Assembly (NCBI RefSeq): GCF_020320395.1
Contig: NZ_JAEDAH010000013.1
Coordinates: 1-64,000, forward strand
Source: Thalassolituus marinus
GTDB lineage: Bacteria > Pseudomonadota > Gammaproteobacteria > Pseudomonadales > Oceanobacteraceae
Direction of reading: 5' to 3'
Length of the DNA stretch: 64,000 bases
In this document: positions 14,789-24,121 of the stretch, in pieces
Layout: every line of letters begins with the position of its first letter
How positions within the stretch are numbered: position 1 is the stretch's first letter
Program-made: the position numbers and the translations under genes
Notes under the pieces: model-generated
What the model saw: only the letters and a program-made list of their open reading frames with translations
Databases searched by the model: none
What the model was told of the DNA's origin: nothing

Positions 14789-17597
14789 AGGTCACCACCT
14801 TTTCCGGCTTATCGTACTGCCCCGGCATCAGCTTACCGAGAGAGCGATAACTCTGTTTAATCCACTGATCGTATAGGCCATCATAGGTACGGCCAACATT
14901 GGTCTGATGAATCTCAATAGCCGCCTCATCCAGTGGGAAGGCCTGATCTTCCAGCAGGAACTGATATTCCTCTTCCTCAACCTCATCCATGCCGGCCGGA
15001 CGTTCAGATGTCATCAGTGCCACACTGAGCTGACGATACAGTTCACCAATACGGAATGTTGAAGAGGTTGTATATTCAAGTGAGCCGATCTGTACCGCCT
15101 GGGTATATCGTTTCAGCGCTGCCTGCATAAGATTATTTTTACGCGTCACACTCTTATCCAGCGGCAGTGTCAGTGCTACAGATTCGTAACGCACACGCTC
15201 GAACTCACCCAGATCATAGGCTGCCTTGGCTGCCAGATAACGCGAGCGATCAGACTGATCCTTACCGGCTTTATTGTGCAGGGTAATAATTTTATCCAGC
15301 CAGAAACGACGCTTTTCTTCATCACCCAGGCCAGCATAAATCTGATCCAGCTTGTAATGGGCTTCGATCGCCGCGTCGAAAGGACGCTTATAGCTGTGAG
15401 CGTAGCGTTTATACATCACCACAGCATTATCAATATCTTCTGCTTTCTCGAAGTACTCCGCCGCCTGGAAACAGGCAATTCGCTGATGTTCAGCATCAGT
15501 GCTGTTCTTCCAGATGTTCTGCAATTCGAACGCTGCCATGCGCCACTCGCCTTTATCCTCATAGGCAACAATGAGCTTGGAAGGAATATCAGCCGTCAGT
15601 TTGTGTTGCGGATACTGCTCACGAAACGCCAGCAGAACCTCAATAGCCTGATCATAATCCTTGCTTTCCATCAGCAAAGTTGCAGCATCGTACTCAGCGA
15701 TAATACGCGTATCGCTCTCCGGAATAACGGATGCCAGCCGACGCCAGTGTTTTACTGCCGTCGGGAAATCGCCAGAGGCTTTCGCCAGCTCACCCTGCTT
15801 ATAAATACTGGCCGCTACCTTGTCACGAATATCGGCTTTTTCCTTACGTTTAATCTTACTGTAGGTTTGTGCCTGCAGCAGTGAGCTTTCAGCCTCTTCA
15901 TAGAGACCCAACTCAAATCCGGCATGACCTCGTACCAGAGCTGCGCCATAGCGATAGCGCTCTGGTAGCTGATCAGCAACGTCCCACGCCAGGCGTGATG
16001 TCGTAAGTGCCTGACGATAGTATTTATCCTTGAGCAGCATTTCGGCCGTATTAACCAGCACAGTGCCACTGCGCTCATCCTGAGGGAATTCCTGCACGAA
16101 ACGCATAGCGCTGGCTACTGTCGCCTGGCGCCAGGCTAAAGCGTCATTTTTCGCCGGGCGATATTTATTAAACGCCAGAATTGCGCCGTAACCTGCTTCA
16201 CTCGCTTTTTCATACTGCGGATACTGATAGGCAACCACTTCGTAGTGATCTTTTGCCAGTGGGTAATCACGCAATTCAAATGCGACTTCAGCCAGCAGAA
16301 AATGTGCTTTAACTGTATCTTCTGCTGCCGGGAAGCTGCGAATGTATTCCTTGTACCAGACCTGCGACTCAGCCAGGCGTTCTTTTTTGTCTTTGGCCTT
16401 CTTCGCATTCTGACCCCATGCATGCCAGAACCCGGCCAGATCCCAGATATAGGTAGAGAGCGGTTTAACCAGTGTTTCACGCACTGCATCATCATGAGAC
16501 AACCAGAAACCGGTGCCCACCCCAAACATCTCGTTATAAATCTGTTTATGCTTACGTGCCAGGTTCGGATACCGGGCTTTGCTGTAACCGTCAATCAGAC
16601 GCTCATAGTAGCGAGGTGCGAGAATGTCATTGGGGTAACGCAGTACAAATGCGCGCAGAGTTGAAGCTCCGCTTTTGTAGTATTGTTTGTCGTAGTAAAG
16701 CGTCGCCAGACGATCGTAAATGAGATACTCATAGTGACGTTTACCGCGGGCATCATAGAACAGAGCAATCTGTTCCCAGTCGCCAAGATCATCAAACATG
16801 ATCGCCATAATACGCAGCACATCGTTGAGCATATCCAGATCACCGCCACTGGCATTGGCCAGGCTGCTGTTGTCCGGATACTGTTCATCGAGAAATTCAG
16901 TAAACGCCTGCAGACTGTCTTCCAGTCGATCCTGCTTGAATACGGCCCAGCCTTTCAGATAAGCGGCACTGACGTAATACTGGTTCTGTTCTGGTCCGTA
17001 ATTCACCAGACGCTGATACGTCGCTTCTGACGCTTCGTAATCACCAACGGCGTACAACAACTGTGCAAGGCGAAATTCGCTTTCGAGGTAATAGTCTGAG
17101 CGCGGAAACTCGCCAACAAGCTGCTCCAGTGTCGCAATCGTCATCTGGTTCTGACCAGCCATGCTGTAAGCCTTCGCCAGCTGATACAGTAATGCATCGT
17201 TATCCGCGCGGTCCGGATAGGCTTGCAACAGGGCTTCATAATCACGAATAGCCTGCAGCGTAAAAGCTTTATCAACGGCCACATTTTGCTGAGACAGTTC
17301 ATCCGTTGCCGTCTCTTCATCCAGCGCCCGTTCTTCCTGCTGCAATTTCAGGTTCGCCATCCGATGCGCAACGCGAATACGCATTTCCGGATCGGTGGCA
17401 ACTTCCAGATATTCCTGATACCGCTTGATCACATCGTCATGGTCGACTTCCAATGGATCGTTCGACAGTAAGCGAACTTTTAACGCTGGAATCGCAGCCA
17501 ATGTATTTTCCGCTTCACGCGATTTTCCGAACAGGCTGCACCCGGACAAAGTCACGGACAATATTAACGCGATGGCTCTAGCCAGATAATTATTCAC
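14769..17597 (-). CDS. large TPR lipoprotein
   Basis: A 942-residue lipoprotein with lipobox LSGC (Cys20). The rest is almost wholly helical and made of many TPR-like repeats. Clear examples are near 130-215 (YQLAKAYSMAGQNQMTIATL, then AQLLYAVGDYEASEATYQRL) and 640-700. Such solenoids are scaffolds. By its place it should build a periplasmic or outer-membrane arm of the motor machine. The start ATG overlaps the stop of the 661-residue TPR gene by 8 nt. Large TPR proteins (GltD/AgmU, AgmK) are typical of Agl/Glt systems, but no direct one-to-one match can be shown by eye. Confidence 0.85.
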   Translation of the reverse strand: MNNYLARAIALILSVTLSGCSLFGKSREAENTLAAIPALKVRLLSNDPLEVDHDDVIKRYQEYLEVATDPEMRIRVAHRMANLKLQQEERALDEETATDELSQQNVAVDKAFTLQAIRDYEALLQAYPDRADNDALLYQLAKAYSMAGQNQMTIATLEQLVGEFPRSDYYLESEFRLAQLLYAVGDYEASEATYQRLVNYGPEQNQYYVSAAYLKGWAVFKQDRLEDSLQAFTEFLDEQYPDNSSLANASGGDLDMLNDVLRIMAIMFDDLGDWEQIALFYDARGKRHYEYLIYDRLATLYYDKQYYKSGASTLRAFVLRYPNDILAPRYYERLIDGYSKARYPNLARKHKQIYNEMFGVGTGFWLSHDDAVRETLVKPLSTYIWDLAGFWHAWGQNAKKAKDKKERLAESQVWYKEYIRSFPAAEDTVKAHFLLAEVAFELRDYPLAKDHYEVVAYQYPQYEKASEAGYGAILAFNKYRPAKNDALAWRQATVASAMRFVQEFPQDERSGTVLVNTAEMLLKDKYYRQALTTSRLAWDVADQLPERYRYGAALVRGHAGFELGLYEEAESSLLQAQTYSKIKRKEKADIRDKVAASIYKQGELAKASGDFPTAVKHWRRLASVIPESDTRIIAEYDAATLLMESKDYDQAIEVLLAFREQYPQHKLTADIPSKLIVAYEDKGEWRMAAFELQNIWKNSTDAEHQRIACFQAAEYFEKAEDIDNAVVMYKRYAHSYKRPFDAAIEAHYKLDQIYAGLGDEEKRRFWLDKIITLHNKAGKDQSDRSRYLAAKAAYDLGEFERVRYESVALTLPLDKSVTRKNNLMQAALKRYTQAVQIGSLEYTTSSTFRIGELYRQLSVALMTSERPAGMDEVEEEEYQFLLEDQAFPLDEAAIEIHQTNVGRTYDGLYDQWIKQSYRSLGKLMPGQYDKPEKVVTYVDQIR

Positions 17598-19575
17598 CGG
17601 CTACCTCCGGCGTTTGCTGCTGTATCTGTTCATCTTCAACAGCGGATTCCACCTCGTTTGCTTCTGGTGTCTGTTCCGGAGCAATGATCTCCGGCTGCCC
17701 TGCCACATTGATCTGCAGTGCATCATCGTACAAGCGGGCAATAGAGAGACGCGCCTGAGCCTGGTAGTCGGTGACGCGAACGGTCAATTCGTCCAGATAG
17801 CCACTGATCTGCTGCTGCAGAAATTGCCGCTCATTGTGCTGCAGAGCCTGCAATTGAGATGCTGTCTGATTCAACGCCGCAACTGCGCGCTCAATGCGCT
17901 GCGGGAACCCTTGCCAGCTGCTGTCAGCCCAGGAAATTGCGGTGCGGGTATTGGTCAGCTGCGTCTGCAGGTCCGATACTTCCGACTGTAATGCCCAGTA
18001 CGCATTCTGAGAATCCCATTCCCGCTGTGGACGGTTTTCGTAAATTTTCCAGAATTGAATGCCACGCGCTCGACGCCAGCGTTCTTTGTACATTGTCAGG
18101 TCACGGGTCGGGGTATTTATCCGCTGAAGAAACTCGACGCGCGGAACGACATTTAACAGATTCTGTACATTGTCCAGATCATCATCAGAAGCAAAGGCAA
18201 ATACCTTTTCGTCTTCTGCCTGCAGCGCCTTACCCAGGTGAAACACTTTATCGCTAAGTTGCTGCTCGCGACGCTGTAAATCGCGCAGACGCTGCTCGCC
18301 ATTCATAGACTTAAGTGTTTGCTGACGGCGCTCTACAACTGTCATCCAGGCCGCCATGTCATCCAGCTTGCGCTGAATCTGAATCTGCATTGCCGTCAGC
18401 TCATGCAGGCGGAACGCAGCAGAGGTAAAAGTGGGGTCATCCAGCAAGCCCTGTACCGTAGCGCTGAATTCTTCGTCCGGCATATCCGTGACAGAAGTAC
18501 GCTGCCAACCCCACTCAGTATCCTGTTGTTCCAGCCAGCGATCCAGCCAGCTCTGAATTTCATCAGCCTGATTTTGTTGTGCCAGATCCTTCAGCATGGT
18601 CTGCAGACGCCCCTCCACCATTTCATAGGTTTTGAGAGACTGCGTAGTGGCATTCAGTAATTCCAATGCGTGCGGGACAGCCAGAATGGACTCCATCACC
18701 GCCGGATGGAATGCTCTGTATTTCTGCTGCAGTACACGCCATGGCTGCATCGCTTCTTCATATTTCCATTGCTCGATCAGCGCCCAGCCATACTGCAATA
18801 ACGCTGGTGCGGTAAAGGCTGTGTTCTGACTGACCTGACTGAGATAAATCTCAGCTTCGCGTGACTTGCCAATTTCCAGCGCATGAATACCGGCGACCAG
18901 CAGTACCCGATCCCTCAGCGCCTGACCTTCATAGCTTTGCGGAGCGTAGAAAACCGCTTCTTCAACTAACTTTTCAATGTCTCGTCCCGGGCTATAAAGA
19001 CGCATCCGGGCAATGATCAGGTTGTAACGGGCAAACCCTGTCCAGAGGGCGCTGTCCGGCATCTTCTGCAATGCCGTTAATGCATCAGTAATACGATCCT
19101 GACGGGCCATTGAACTGACCAGCAGAAAGCGTGCTTCTTCAACATAGGCAGCAGCCAATGGCTTATTGTCCGCATCGGACCGTGTTTTCAATGCCCTTTC
19201 GGCAGCCCATTCGGTCTCTTCCCAGCGGCCATCCTGCCACCATGCACGCGCCAGATAAAACCAGAAATTACCCGAAGCGGTGACCTGGCTGTTTGCACGG
19301 AAGATGTCATCGGCATCGTCTGTCAGCCCCAATCCCAGATAAACAGCTGCTTCCATAAGAGCCAGCTCGTCATCGGCCAGAGACTCCTGATACATTTTCA
19401 GTTCGCGCAGACTGTTCAATGCGCGCTGATAGTCATCATTCAGGTAGTGATACTGGAATTCACCACGCAATAACCGGTACACAGGGTTGGTTAAATCAGG
19501 CTGCGCACCAGCGGTCCCTGTCTGAATCAGACAGAGAACAACCAGCCAATGCTTAACGACGGAACAGAAGCGCAT
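17590..19575 (-). CDS. secreted TPR/coiled-coil protein
   Basis: A 661-residue protein with a Sec signal peptide (cleavage near TAGA-QP, residue 24) and no lipobox. The N-terminal half contains TPR-like helical pairs (about 40-330). The C-terminal half is rich in Gln, Arg and Leu heptads (about 380-450 and 540-630), predicting coiled coil. The tail is acidic and Gln-rich. It is periplasmic. It lies between the beta-rich protein gene and the large TPR lipoprotein gene with 5-nt and minus 8-nt spacing, so it is part of the same operon. No enzyme motif is visible. Confidence 0.82.
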   Translation of the reverse strand: MRFCSVVKHWLVVLCLIQTGTAGAQPDLTNPVYRLLRGEFQYHYLNDDYQRALNSLRELKMYQESLADDELALMEAAVYLGLGLTDDADDIFRANSQVTASGNFWFYLARAWWQDGRWEETEWAAERALKTRSDADNKPLAAAYVEEARFLLVSSMARQDRITDALTALQKMPDSALWTGFARYNLIIARMRLYSPGRDIEKLVEEAVFYAPQSYEGQALRDRVLLVAGIHALEIGKSREAEIYLSQVSQNTAFTAPALLQYGWALIEQWKYEEAMQPWRVLQQKYRAFHPAVMESILAVPHALELLNATTQSLKTYEMVEGRLQTMLKDLAQQNQADEIQSWLDRWLEQQDTEWGWQRTSVTDMPDEEFSATVQGLLDDPTFTSAAFRLHELTAMQIQIQRKLDDMAAWMTVVERRQQTLKSMNGEQRLRDLQRREQQLSDKVFHLGKALQAEDEKVFAFASDDDLDNVQNLLNVVPRVEFLQRINTPTRDLTMYKERWRRARGIQFWKIYENRPQREWDSQNAYWALQSEVSDLQTQLTNTRTAISWADSSWQGFPQRIERAVAALNQTASQLQALQHNERQFLQQQISGYLDELTVRVTDYQAQARLSIARLYDDALQINVAGQPEIIAPEQTPEANEVESAVEDEQIQQQTPEVAGE

Positions 19576-19580
19576 TAACG

Positions 19581-20081
19581 TTACCAGACTCTCAGCTCGG
19601 CCTCGGCACTTTGCCGCTCGCTGTTGTCGCTGATTACAATTTCCATCAGCAATGGTTTGTCCGATTTTTCAACGTTTTCATCCACCACCAGTTCACGCGG
19701 TTGTCCCATATGGTCAACGCCTCGGATAACGGCATGCAGATTGTGGCGACCAGGCCCGAACGTCATTTTGGCCAGCGGCTGCACAGCGCCCATACGCAAG
19801 GCTGACACCTGACGCTCGGTGTAGATATGGTGAACCGGATCGATGCCCCGAGCTGTTACTTCCACCGATAAAGGTTCGAAGAACTCACCATGCAGCAGTG
19901 AAAAATATACTTCCGCACGGGTCGTCGCCGGACTCATCAAAGCTTCTTCAAGCTCGTAAAGGTCTTTGTTAAGCTCCAGTACGGATCGCTTAACGTCGGC
20001 AATATCTGCGGAGATTCGTGCATCCTCCGCCTGAACGGTAAACGGAAATAACAGACAGGTCAGAATAACCAGCTTCATCAT
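19581..20081 (-). CDS. secreted beta-rich protein of the motor cluster
   Basis: A 166-residue product with a signal peptide (cleavage near VQAE-DA, residue 19). A short helical stretch (about 25-50) is followed by a part likely to be a beta sandwich (SVEVTARGIDPVHHIYTE, GPGRHNLHAVIRGVDHMGQ). I do not recognise the family. It lies 7 nt after the redoxin gene and 5 nt before the TPR gene. It is probably a small periplasmic partner in the complex. Confidence 0.75.
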   Translation of the reverse strand: MMKLVILTCLLFPFTVQAEDARISADIADVKRSVLELNKDLYELEEALMSPATTRAEVYFSLLHGEFFEPLSVEVTARGIDPVHHIYTERQVSALRMGAVQPLAKMTFGPGRHNLHAVIRGVDHMGQPRELVVDENVEKSDKPLLMEIVISDNSERQSAEAELRVW

Positions 20082-20088
20082 ATAAACC

Positions 20089-20583
20089 TCAGTGCTCTTT
20101 CTGTGACTGAGCGGCCAGCCAGCCAGCCATCACAGATTCAACATCGTCGTAACGACGTGACAGGCTGCCTGTAAACAGATGATCCAGCACCCCATCACGA
20201 TTAATCAGCATTACTGCTGGCTTTGGTTCCAGTTGCCAGGCCGTTTTCAGACGACCGTTATTACTCAGTACGGGCAAACGCATCCTCGGGGCTTCTGCAT
20301 TACCTTTTGGTGTCCAGATCACCCAGCTTACCAGGCCGTCTATGGCATGACTCTCAGCCAGCAACTGATAGGCTGAAAGACGCTCTTCACAACCATCGCA
20401 GTAATCAGTCCAGATCAGCATAACCGGCAGGCCCTTTTGCTCTGCCAGCCGCTGTCCCCAGCCGCCATTGGCCGAAGGCAGAGAGAAATCATCAACCTTC
20501 TCACCCGGGGCTATGGTCTGGGCGAGCGCCGAAGTCGCACCGACAGTCAGGGTCAGAACCAGAAACCGAATGAAACGCCCCAT
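20089..20583 (-). CDS. periplasmic redoxin (thioredoxin-like) with CDGC motif
   Basis: A 164-residue thioredoxin-fold protein with a signal peptide (cleavage near ALA-QT, residue 21). It starts like AhpC/TSA-redoxin proteins (PGEKVDDFSLPSANGG) and has an active-site CxxC as CDGC after IWTDY (about 59-66). The later KPAVMLINRDGVL segment gives the usual cis-proline and strand. It is expected to be a periplasmic thiol oxidoreductase. It sits in the middle of the motor cluster and its start overlaps the barrel gene by 31 nt, so it may form or repair disulfides in the cluster's own envelope proteins. That is inference. Confidence 0.85.
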   Translation of the reverse strand: MGRFIRFLVLTLTVGATSALAQTIAPGEKVDDFSLPSANGGWGQRLAEQKGLPVMLIWTDYCDGCEERLSAYQLLAESHAIDGLVSWVIWTPKGNAEAPRMRLPVLSNNGRLKTAWQLEPKPAVMLINRDGVLDHLFTGSLSRRYDDVESVMAGWLAAQSQKEH

Positions 20584-21164
20584 TGCGCCCCCGAATTAAC
20601 ATCTAATTTGCTCAGTCGCTCATCATTGGTCTGGTAAATACGCCATCCCATAGCAACCCAATAATCACGTTCAATAATTTGCCAGGAAAATCCCAGCGCG
20701 GTATAGCGACCACTGGTATCACCAGTAAACTGTTCGCCAGCAAACATCTCGACAGCAAGTTGCCAGGGGTAGCTGCGACGTCCGTTAAAGCTGGCATTGC
20801 CCTGCATAACCGCATAGCCCATACCCGCAGCCAGTACAGATGCATTCTCGTTTGCCTCTACAACTACTGCTCCATCCTGTACTACGGCATCCTGATTGAA
20901 TGGGGCATGCTGATATTCGCCACTGACGTACCAGCGGTCGGACGCCAGCCAGCGAACCGACATATTCACCCCAAGACGGGATTCAAGATTGTCCTGTGAT
21001 TGATAGACCGCACCAATTCCGAGCATTGCGTTTCTGACAGGAATTGCTTCCTGCCCGCTAACCCGTACCTGGCGGGTATCGGGTTGATAAATATCACTGA
21101 CAGCCTCAGCCTGAACGTAAGCAGATATTGGCAGTAGTGATAACAGCGCCAGTCTTTTCATCAT
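20553..21164 (-). CDS. outer-membrane beta-barrel protein of the motor cluster
   Basis: A 203-residue protein with a signal peptide (cleavage near VQAE-AV) and alternating beta strands through its length (for example LGVNMSVRWLASDRWYVSGEYQ and AAGMGYAVMQGN). It ends in WGVSFGFWF; a terminal aromatic residue is the recognition signal for the BAM complex. It matches the outer membrane beta-barrel class found in gliding-type clusters. It overlaps the SH3-barrel gene by 4 nt and the redoxin gene by 31 nt. I cannot name a closer homologue. Confidence 0.78.
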   Translation of the reverse strand: MMKRLALLSLLPISAYVQAEAVSDIYQPDTRQVRVSGQEAIPVRNAMLGIGAVYQSQDNLESRLGVNMSVRWLASDRWYVSGEYQHAPFNQDAVVQDGAVVVEANENASVLAAGMGYAVMQGNASFNGRRSYPWQLAVEMFAGEQFTGDTSGRYTALGFSWQIIERDYWVAMGWRIYQTNDERLSKLDVNSGAQWGVSFGFWF

Positions 21165-21877
21165 ATTGCCAGATTCCAGATAAGTGATGTGGCGGTAGAA
21201 ACCTTGTCATCGCCCCCAAAAGCCTGTTCAGCCCTGAGTCGCAGGCGAAGATCGAAACGCTGAGCCAACTGCCAGACGAAGTCAGTCGAAACGGACAGCG
21301 TCGTCACACTGGTCGACTCTCCAGCTTCCTGCCATCGATCACTGTATCCATTGGCCGAACCGACACCTACGCCGGCATATCCCAGCCAATGCAGTCGGCT
21401 GAAACGCTGCAGCGGAAAGCTCGCACCTATTTCGTATGTCTGCCATTCAGCAAGACCACTACTGGCACGACGCATACGACCGTCCAGCGCGACCTCATTC
21501 GCCATCGCGTAAGCAAGATTGAATTCGTAGCTATCGTCCGTCGACAGGCCAAGGCTCAGTGACCAGAGCCCTGGTTCAGACGCTTCGTTAATGAACCATA
21601 CCAGAGCGGCGGACCGTCCTTTACCAGGCTGCAGAACAGAAGCTGGCAGCCAGCCTTCGCGGGTTCCATCAGACACACGTACCCAGCTGCCCTGAGCAGA
21701 TTGCAGCGATAAGTCTGAAGAAGAAGAGATATCGTAGACGACAGGAAACGCTGCGCCCGGACCCTTGCGCAGGTGATAAACAGCATCAGCAGCGTAAGCC
21801 GACGTGCCAAAAAACAGAGTGGTGATCAAAGCGGCCTGTAACAACAGGCGACTTGCGGTATTCCCCGGACCCAACAT
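21161..21877 (-). CDS. secreted SH3 plus beta-barrel-like protein
   Basis: A 238-residue protein with a signal peptide (cleavage near AYAA-DA, residue 29). A bacterial SH3-like domain follows at about 32-90 (VYHLRKGPGAAFPVVYDI, then WVRVSDGTREGWLPASVL), of the kind that binds peptidoglycan or peptides. The C-terminal 150 residues are a run of amphipathic strands like a small outer-membrane barrel. It is the first envelope gene after the moxR-VWA pair, with a 109-nt gap. An outer-membrane protein with a wall-binding SH3 domain fits an anchor for a trans-envelope machine. Confidence 0.75.
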   Translation of the reverse strand: MLGPGNTASRLLLQAALITTLFFGTSAYAADAVYHLRKGPGAAFPVVYDISSSSDLSLQSAQGSWVRVSDGTREGWLPASVLQPGKGRSAALVWFINEASEPGLWSLSLGLSTDDSYEFNLAYAMANEVALDGRMRRASSGLAEWQTYEIGASFPLQRFSRLHWLGYAGVGVGSANGYSDRWQEAGESTSVTTLSVSTDFVWQLAQRFDLRLRLRAEQAFGGDDKVSTATSLIWNLAI

Positions 21878-21986
21878 GGGTACAACAGCCCTTTATATTT
21901 TTTAGTTATGGGGCATCCATGCCTTTTTATCAGTGCCATTCTTCCACAAAGCACAGCTGACAATCAATCAGTACATTCGTACCGTT

Positions 21987-23168
21987 TTACTTGCTGAGTT
22001 CCTTCATCGCCTTCTCAAGACCTTCGAGCGTCAGCGGGTACATATGCTGTTTAACAATATCGCGGATCGCCCCCAGCGAACCGCCCTGCCCCCAGTAGGA
22101 TTCCGGTGCAGGGTTAAGCCAGACCAGCTTGTCATAGTGATCAGCCATACGCTGCATCCAGACCGCTCCCGGCTCCTCATTCCAATGCTCCACGCTACCG
22201 CCAACATGCGTTACCTCATACGGCGCCATCATGGCATCACCAACAAAGATAACTTTGTAGTCGGGACCGTACTTACGAATGATCTCCCAGGTGTCTGAGC
22301 GCTCGTTCATACGACGGATATTGTTCTTCCACACCTGCTCATACAGACAGTTGTGAAAGTAGAAGGTCTCCATGTGCTTGAATTCAGTCCTGGCGGCAGA
22401 GAACAACTCCTCACACACCCGAACATGAGGGTCCATCGAACCGCCGATATCAAAAAACAACAGGACCTTAACCGTGTTATGGCGTTGCGGAACCATTTTG
22501 ATATCAAGAAAACCAGCATTACGTGCTGTAGAACTGATGGTATCACCAAGATCAAGCTCATCCGCCGCCCCTTGACGAGCGAACTTACGCAGGCGGCGCA
22601 GAGCGACCTTAACATTGCGAATACCCAGCTGAATGCTGTCATCCAGATCTTTGTAATTCCGCTGATCCCAGACTTTGATGGCTTTCTTGTGACGGGACTG
22701 CCCCTGTTCAATACGAATGCCTTCCGGATTGTAGCCATTAGCACCGAAAGGAGACGTACCGCCGGTCCCAATCATTTTATTGCCGCCCTGATGACGCTTT
22801 TTCTGCTCTTCAAGGCGCTTTTTAAACTCATCCAGCACCTTGTCGAGGCCACCCATCGCCTCCAGTTTTTCCATTTCCTCCTCTGACAGCATGCGTTCGA
22901 ATTCTTTACGCATCCAGTCCTGTGGAATATTGGCTTCATCCATAAAGTCCGGCAGCTCATCAAGACCTTTGAAATAAGCAGCAAAAGCTTTATCGAATTT
23001 ATCGTAGTGGCGCTCGTCTTTTACCAGACAAAGCCGGGCTAAGGCATAGAAGTCATTCAGATCACCGAATGCCAGATGCTCACGCACACAGTTCACCAGA
23101 TCCAGATATTCCGGAACCGAACAGGGAACTTTGGCTTTTCTTACCGTCTGAAAAAAATCGATCAGCAT
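21987..23168 (-). CDS. VWA domain protein, CoxE-like, partner of MoxR ATPase
   Basis: A 393-residue cytoplasmic protein. The N-terminal 200 residues are helical and charged, and the C-terminal 165 residues form a von Willebrand A domain. The metal site reads DIGGS (Asp240, Gly242, Ser244), with Gly at the position where a classical MIDAS has Ser; close relatives of this family also carry DxGGS. It lies 5 nt after the MoxR gene. MoxR-VWA pairs act as chaperones that insert metals or assemble complexes (as in CoxD-CoxE). Its place before the motor cluster suggests it may help to assemble that machine, but these pairs also occur alone. Confidence 0.85.
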   Translation of the reverse strand: MLIDFFQTVRKAKVPCSVPEYLDLVNCVREHLAFGDLNDFYALARLCLVKDERHYDKFDKAFAAYFKGLDELPDFMDEANIPQDWMRKEFERMLSEEEMEKLEAMGGLDKVLDEFKKRLEEQKKRHQGGNKMIGTGGTSPFGANGYNPEGIRIEQGQSRHKKAIKVWDQRNYKDLDDSIQLGIRNVKVALRRLRKFARQGAADELDLGDTISSTARNAGFLDIKMVPQRHNTVKVLLFFDIGGSMDPHVRVCEELFSAARTEFKHMETFYFHNCLYEQVWKNNIRRMNERSDTWEIIRKYGPDYKVIFVGDAMMAPYEVTHVGGSVEHWNEEPGAVWMQRMADHYDKLVWLNPAPESYWGQGGSLGAIRDIVKQHMYPLTLEGLEKAMKELSK

Positions 23169-23173
23169 CGGGC

Positions 23174-24016
23174 TTACCCTTTACGGCGGCTCATAAATGC
23201 CAGTTTCTCCAGCAGCTGCACGTCCTGCTCATTTTTCAGCAATGCGCCGTACAGTGGCGGAATAGCCTTAGTAGTGTCTTTGTTGCGCAAAGCTTCAGGG
23301 CCGATTTCATCGGCCATCAGCAGCTTCAGCCAGTCAATTAACTCAGACGTGGACGGCTTTTTCTTAAGACCCGGTACTTTTCGCACATCAAAGAAAACAT
23401 CCAGCGCTTCAGTTACCAGCGCAGATTGCACCTGCGGGTAATGCACATCAACGATGGCTTTCATCGTTTCACGATCCGGGAAGTCGATGTAATGGAAGAA
23501 GCAGCGACGCAGGAAGGCGTCCGGCAGTTCTTTTTCGTTGTTACTGGTAATCAGGATAATCGGACGATGTTTCGCGACGATACGCTCCTGCGTCTCGTAA
23601 ACGAAGAACTCCATTTTATCGAGCTCAAGCAGCAGGTCGTTGGGGAACTCAATGTCCGCCTTGTCGATTTCGTCAATCAGCAGTACCACTGGCTTTTCTG
23701 CGGTGAATGCTTCCCAGAGCTTTCCCTTAACGATGTAATTGGAGATGTCGTGAACCTTGTCGACACCCAGCTGGGAGTCTCGCAGACGCGATACGGCATC
23801 ATACTCGTACAGGCCCTGATGTGCCTTGGTCGTACTTTTGATGTGCCACTGAATCAGTTCAGTGCCAAGAGATTCTGCCAGCTGTTCAGCCAGCATGGTT
23901 TTACCGGTACCTGGCTCCCCTTTCAGCAGTAACGGGCGCTTAAGTGCGATCGCGGCGTTAACGGCCATCTGCAGCTCGGGAGTGGCTACGTATTCCTTGG
24001 TACCCTGAAACTTCAT
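23174..24016 (-). CDS. MoxR-family AAA+ ATPase
   Basis: A 280-residue AAA+ ATPase: Walker A GEPGTGKT (33-40), Walker B LLIDEIDKAD (about 115-124), sensor 1 ITSNNEKELPDAFLRRC (about 155) and the C-terminal lid. MoxR ATPases remodel or activate partner proteins together with VWA proteins. Here the partner is the CoxE-like protein encoded 5 nt downstream. It has a good sigma-70 promoter (24057-24085) and an AGAGG ribosome site, so this is probably the first gene of the transcript that continues toward the motor cluster. Confidence 0.93.
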   Translation of the reverse strand: MKFQGTKEYVATPELQMAVNAAIALKRPLLLKGEPGTGKTMLAEQLAESLGTELIQWHIKSTTKAHQGLYEYDAVSRLRDSQLGVDKVHDISNYIVKGKLWEAFTAEKPVVLLIDEIDKADIEFPNDLLLELDKMEFFVYETQERIVAKHRPIILITSNNEKELPDAFLRRCFFHYIDFPDRETMKAIVDVHYPQVQSALVTEALDVFFDVRKVPGLKKKPSTSELIDWLKLLMADEIGPEALRNKDTTKAIPPLYGALLKNEQDVQLLEKLAFMSRRKG

Positions 24017-24056
24017 ACTAACCTCTAGGTCAAAATATTCGACAAATCAGGCCAGC

Positions 24057-24085
24057 AGTATAAGGAGGGGGGTGATTATCGGCAA
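24057..24085 (-). promoter_or_regulatory. sigma-70 promoter of the moxR transcript
   Basis: On the minus strand TTGCCG (24085-24080) and TATACT (24062-24057) are 17 nt apart. Transcription would begin near 24050, about 34 nt before the moxR ATG. Confidence 0.7.
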
Positions 24086-24091
24086 GGTATC

Positions 24092-24114
24092 GCGCTCCGA
24101 AGTCGGCGGAGCGC
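24092..24114 (-). terminator. hairpin after the VWA membrane protein gene
   Basis: GCGCTCCG and CGGAGCGC form an 8-bp stem with a 7-nt loop, directly after the stop at 24122 and before the moxR promoter. No long T-run follows on the minus strand, so termination may be partial. Confidence 0.55.
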
Positions 24115-24121
24115 ATACGAA

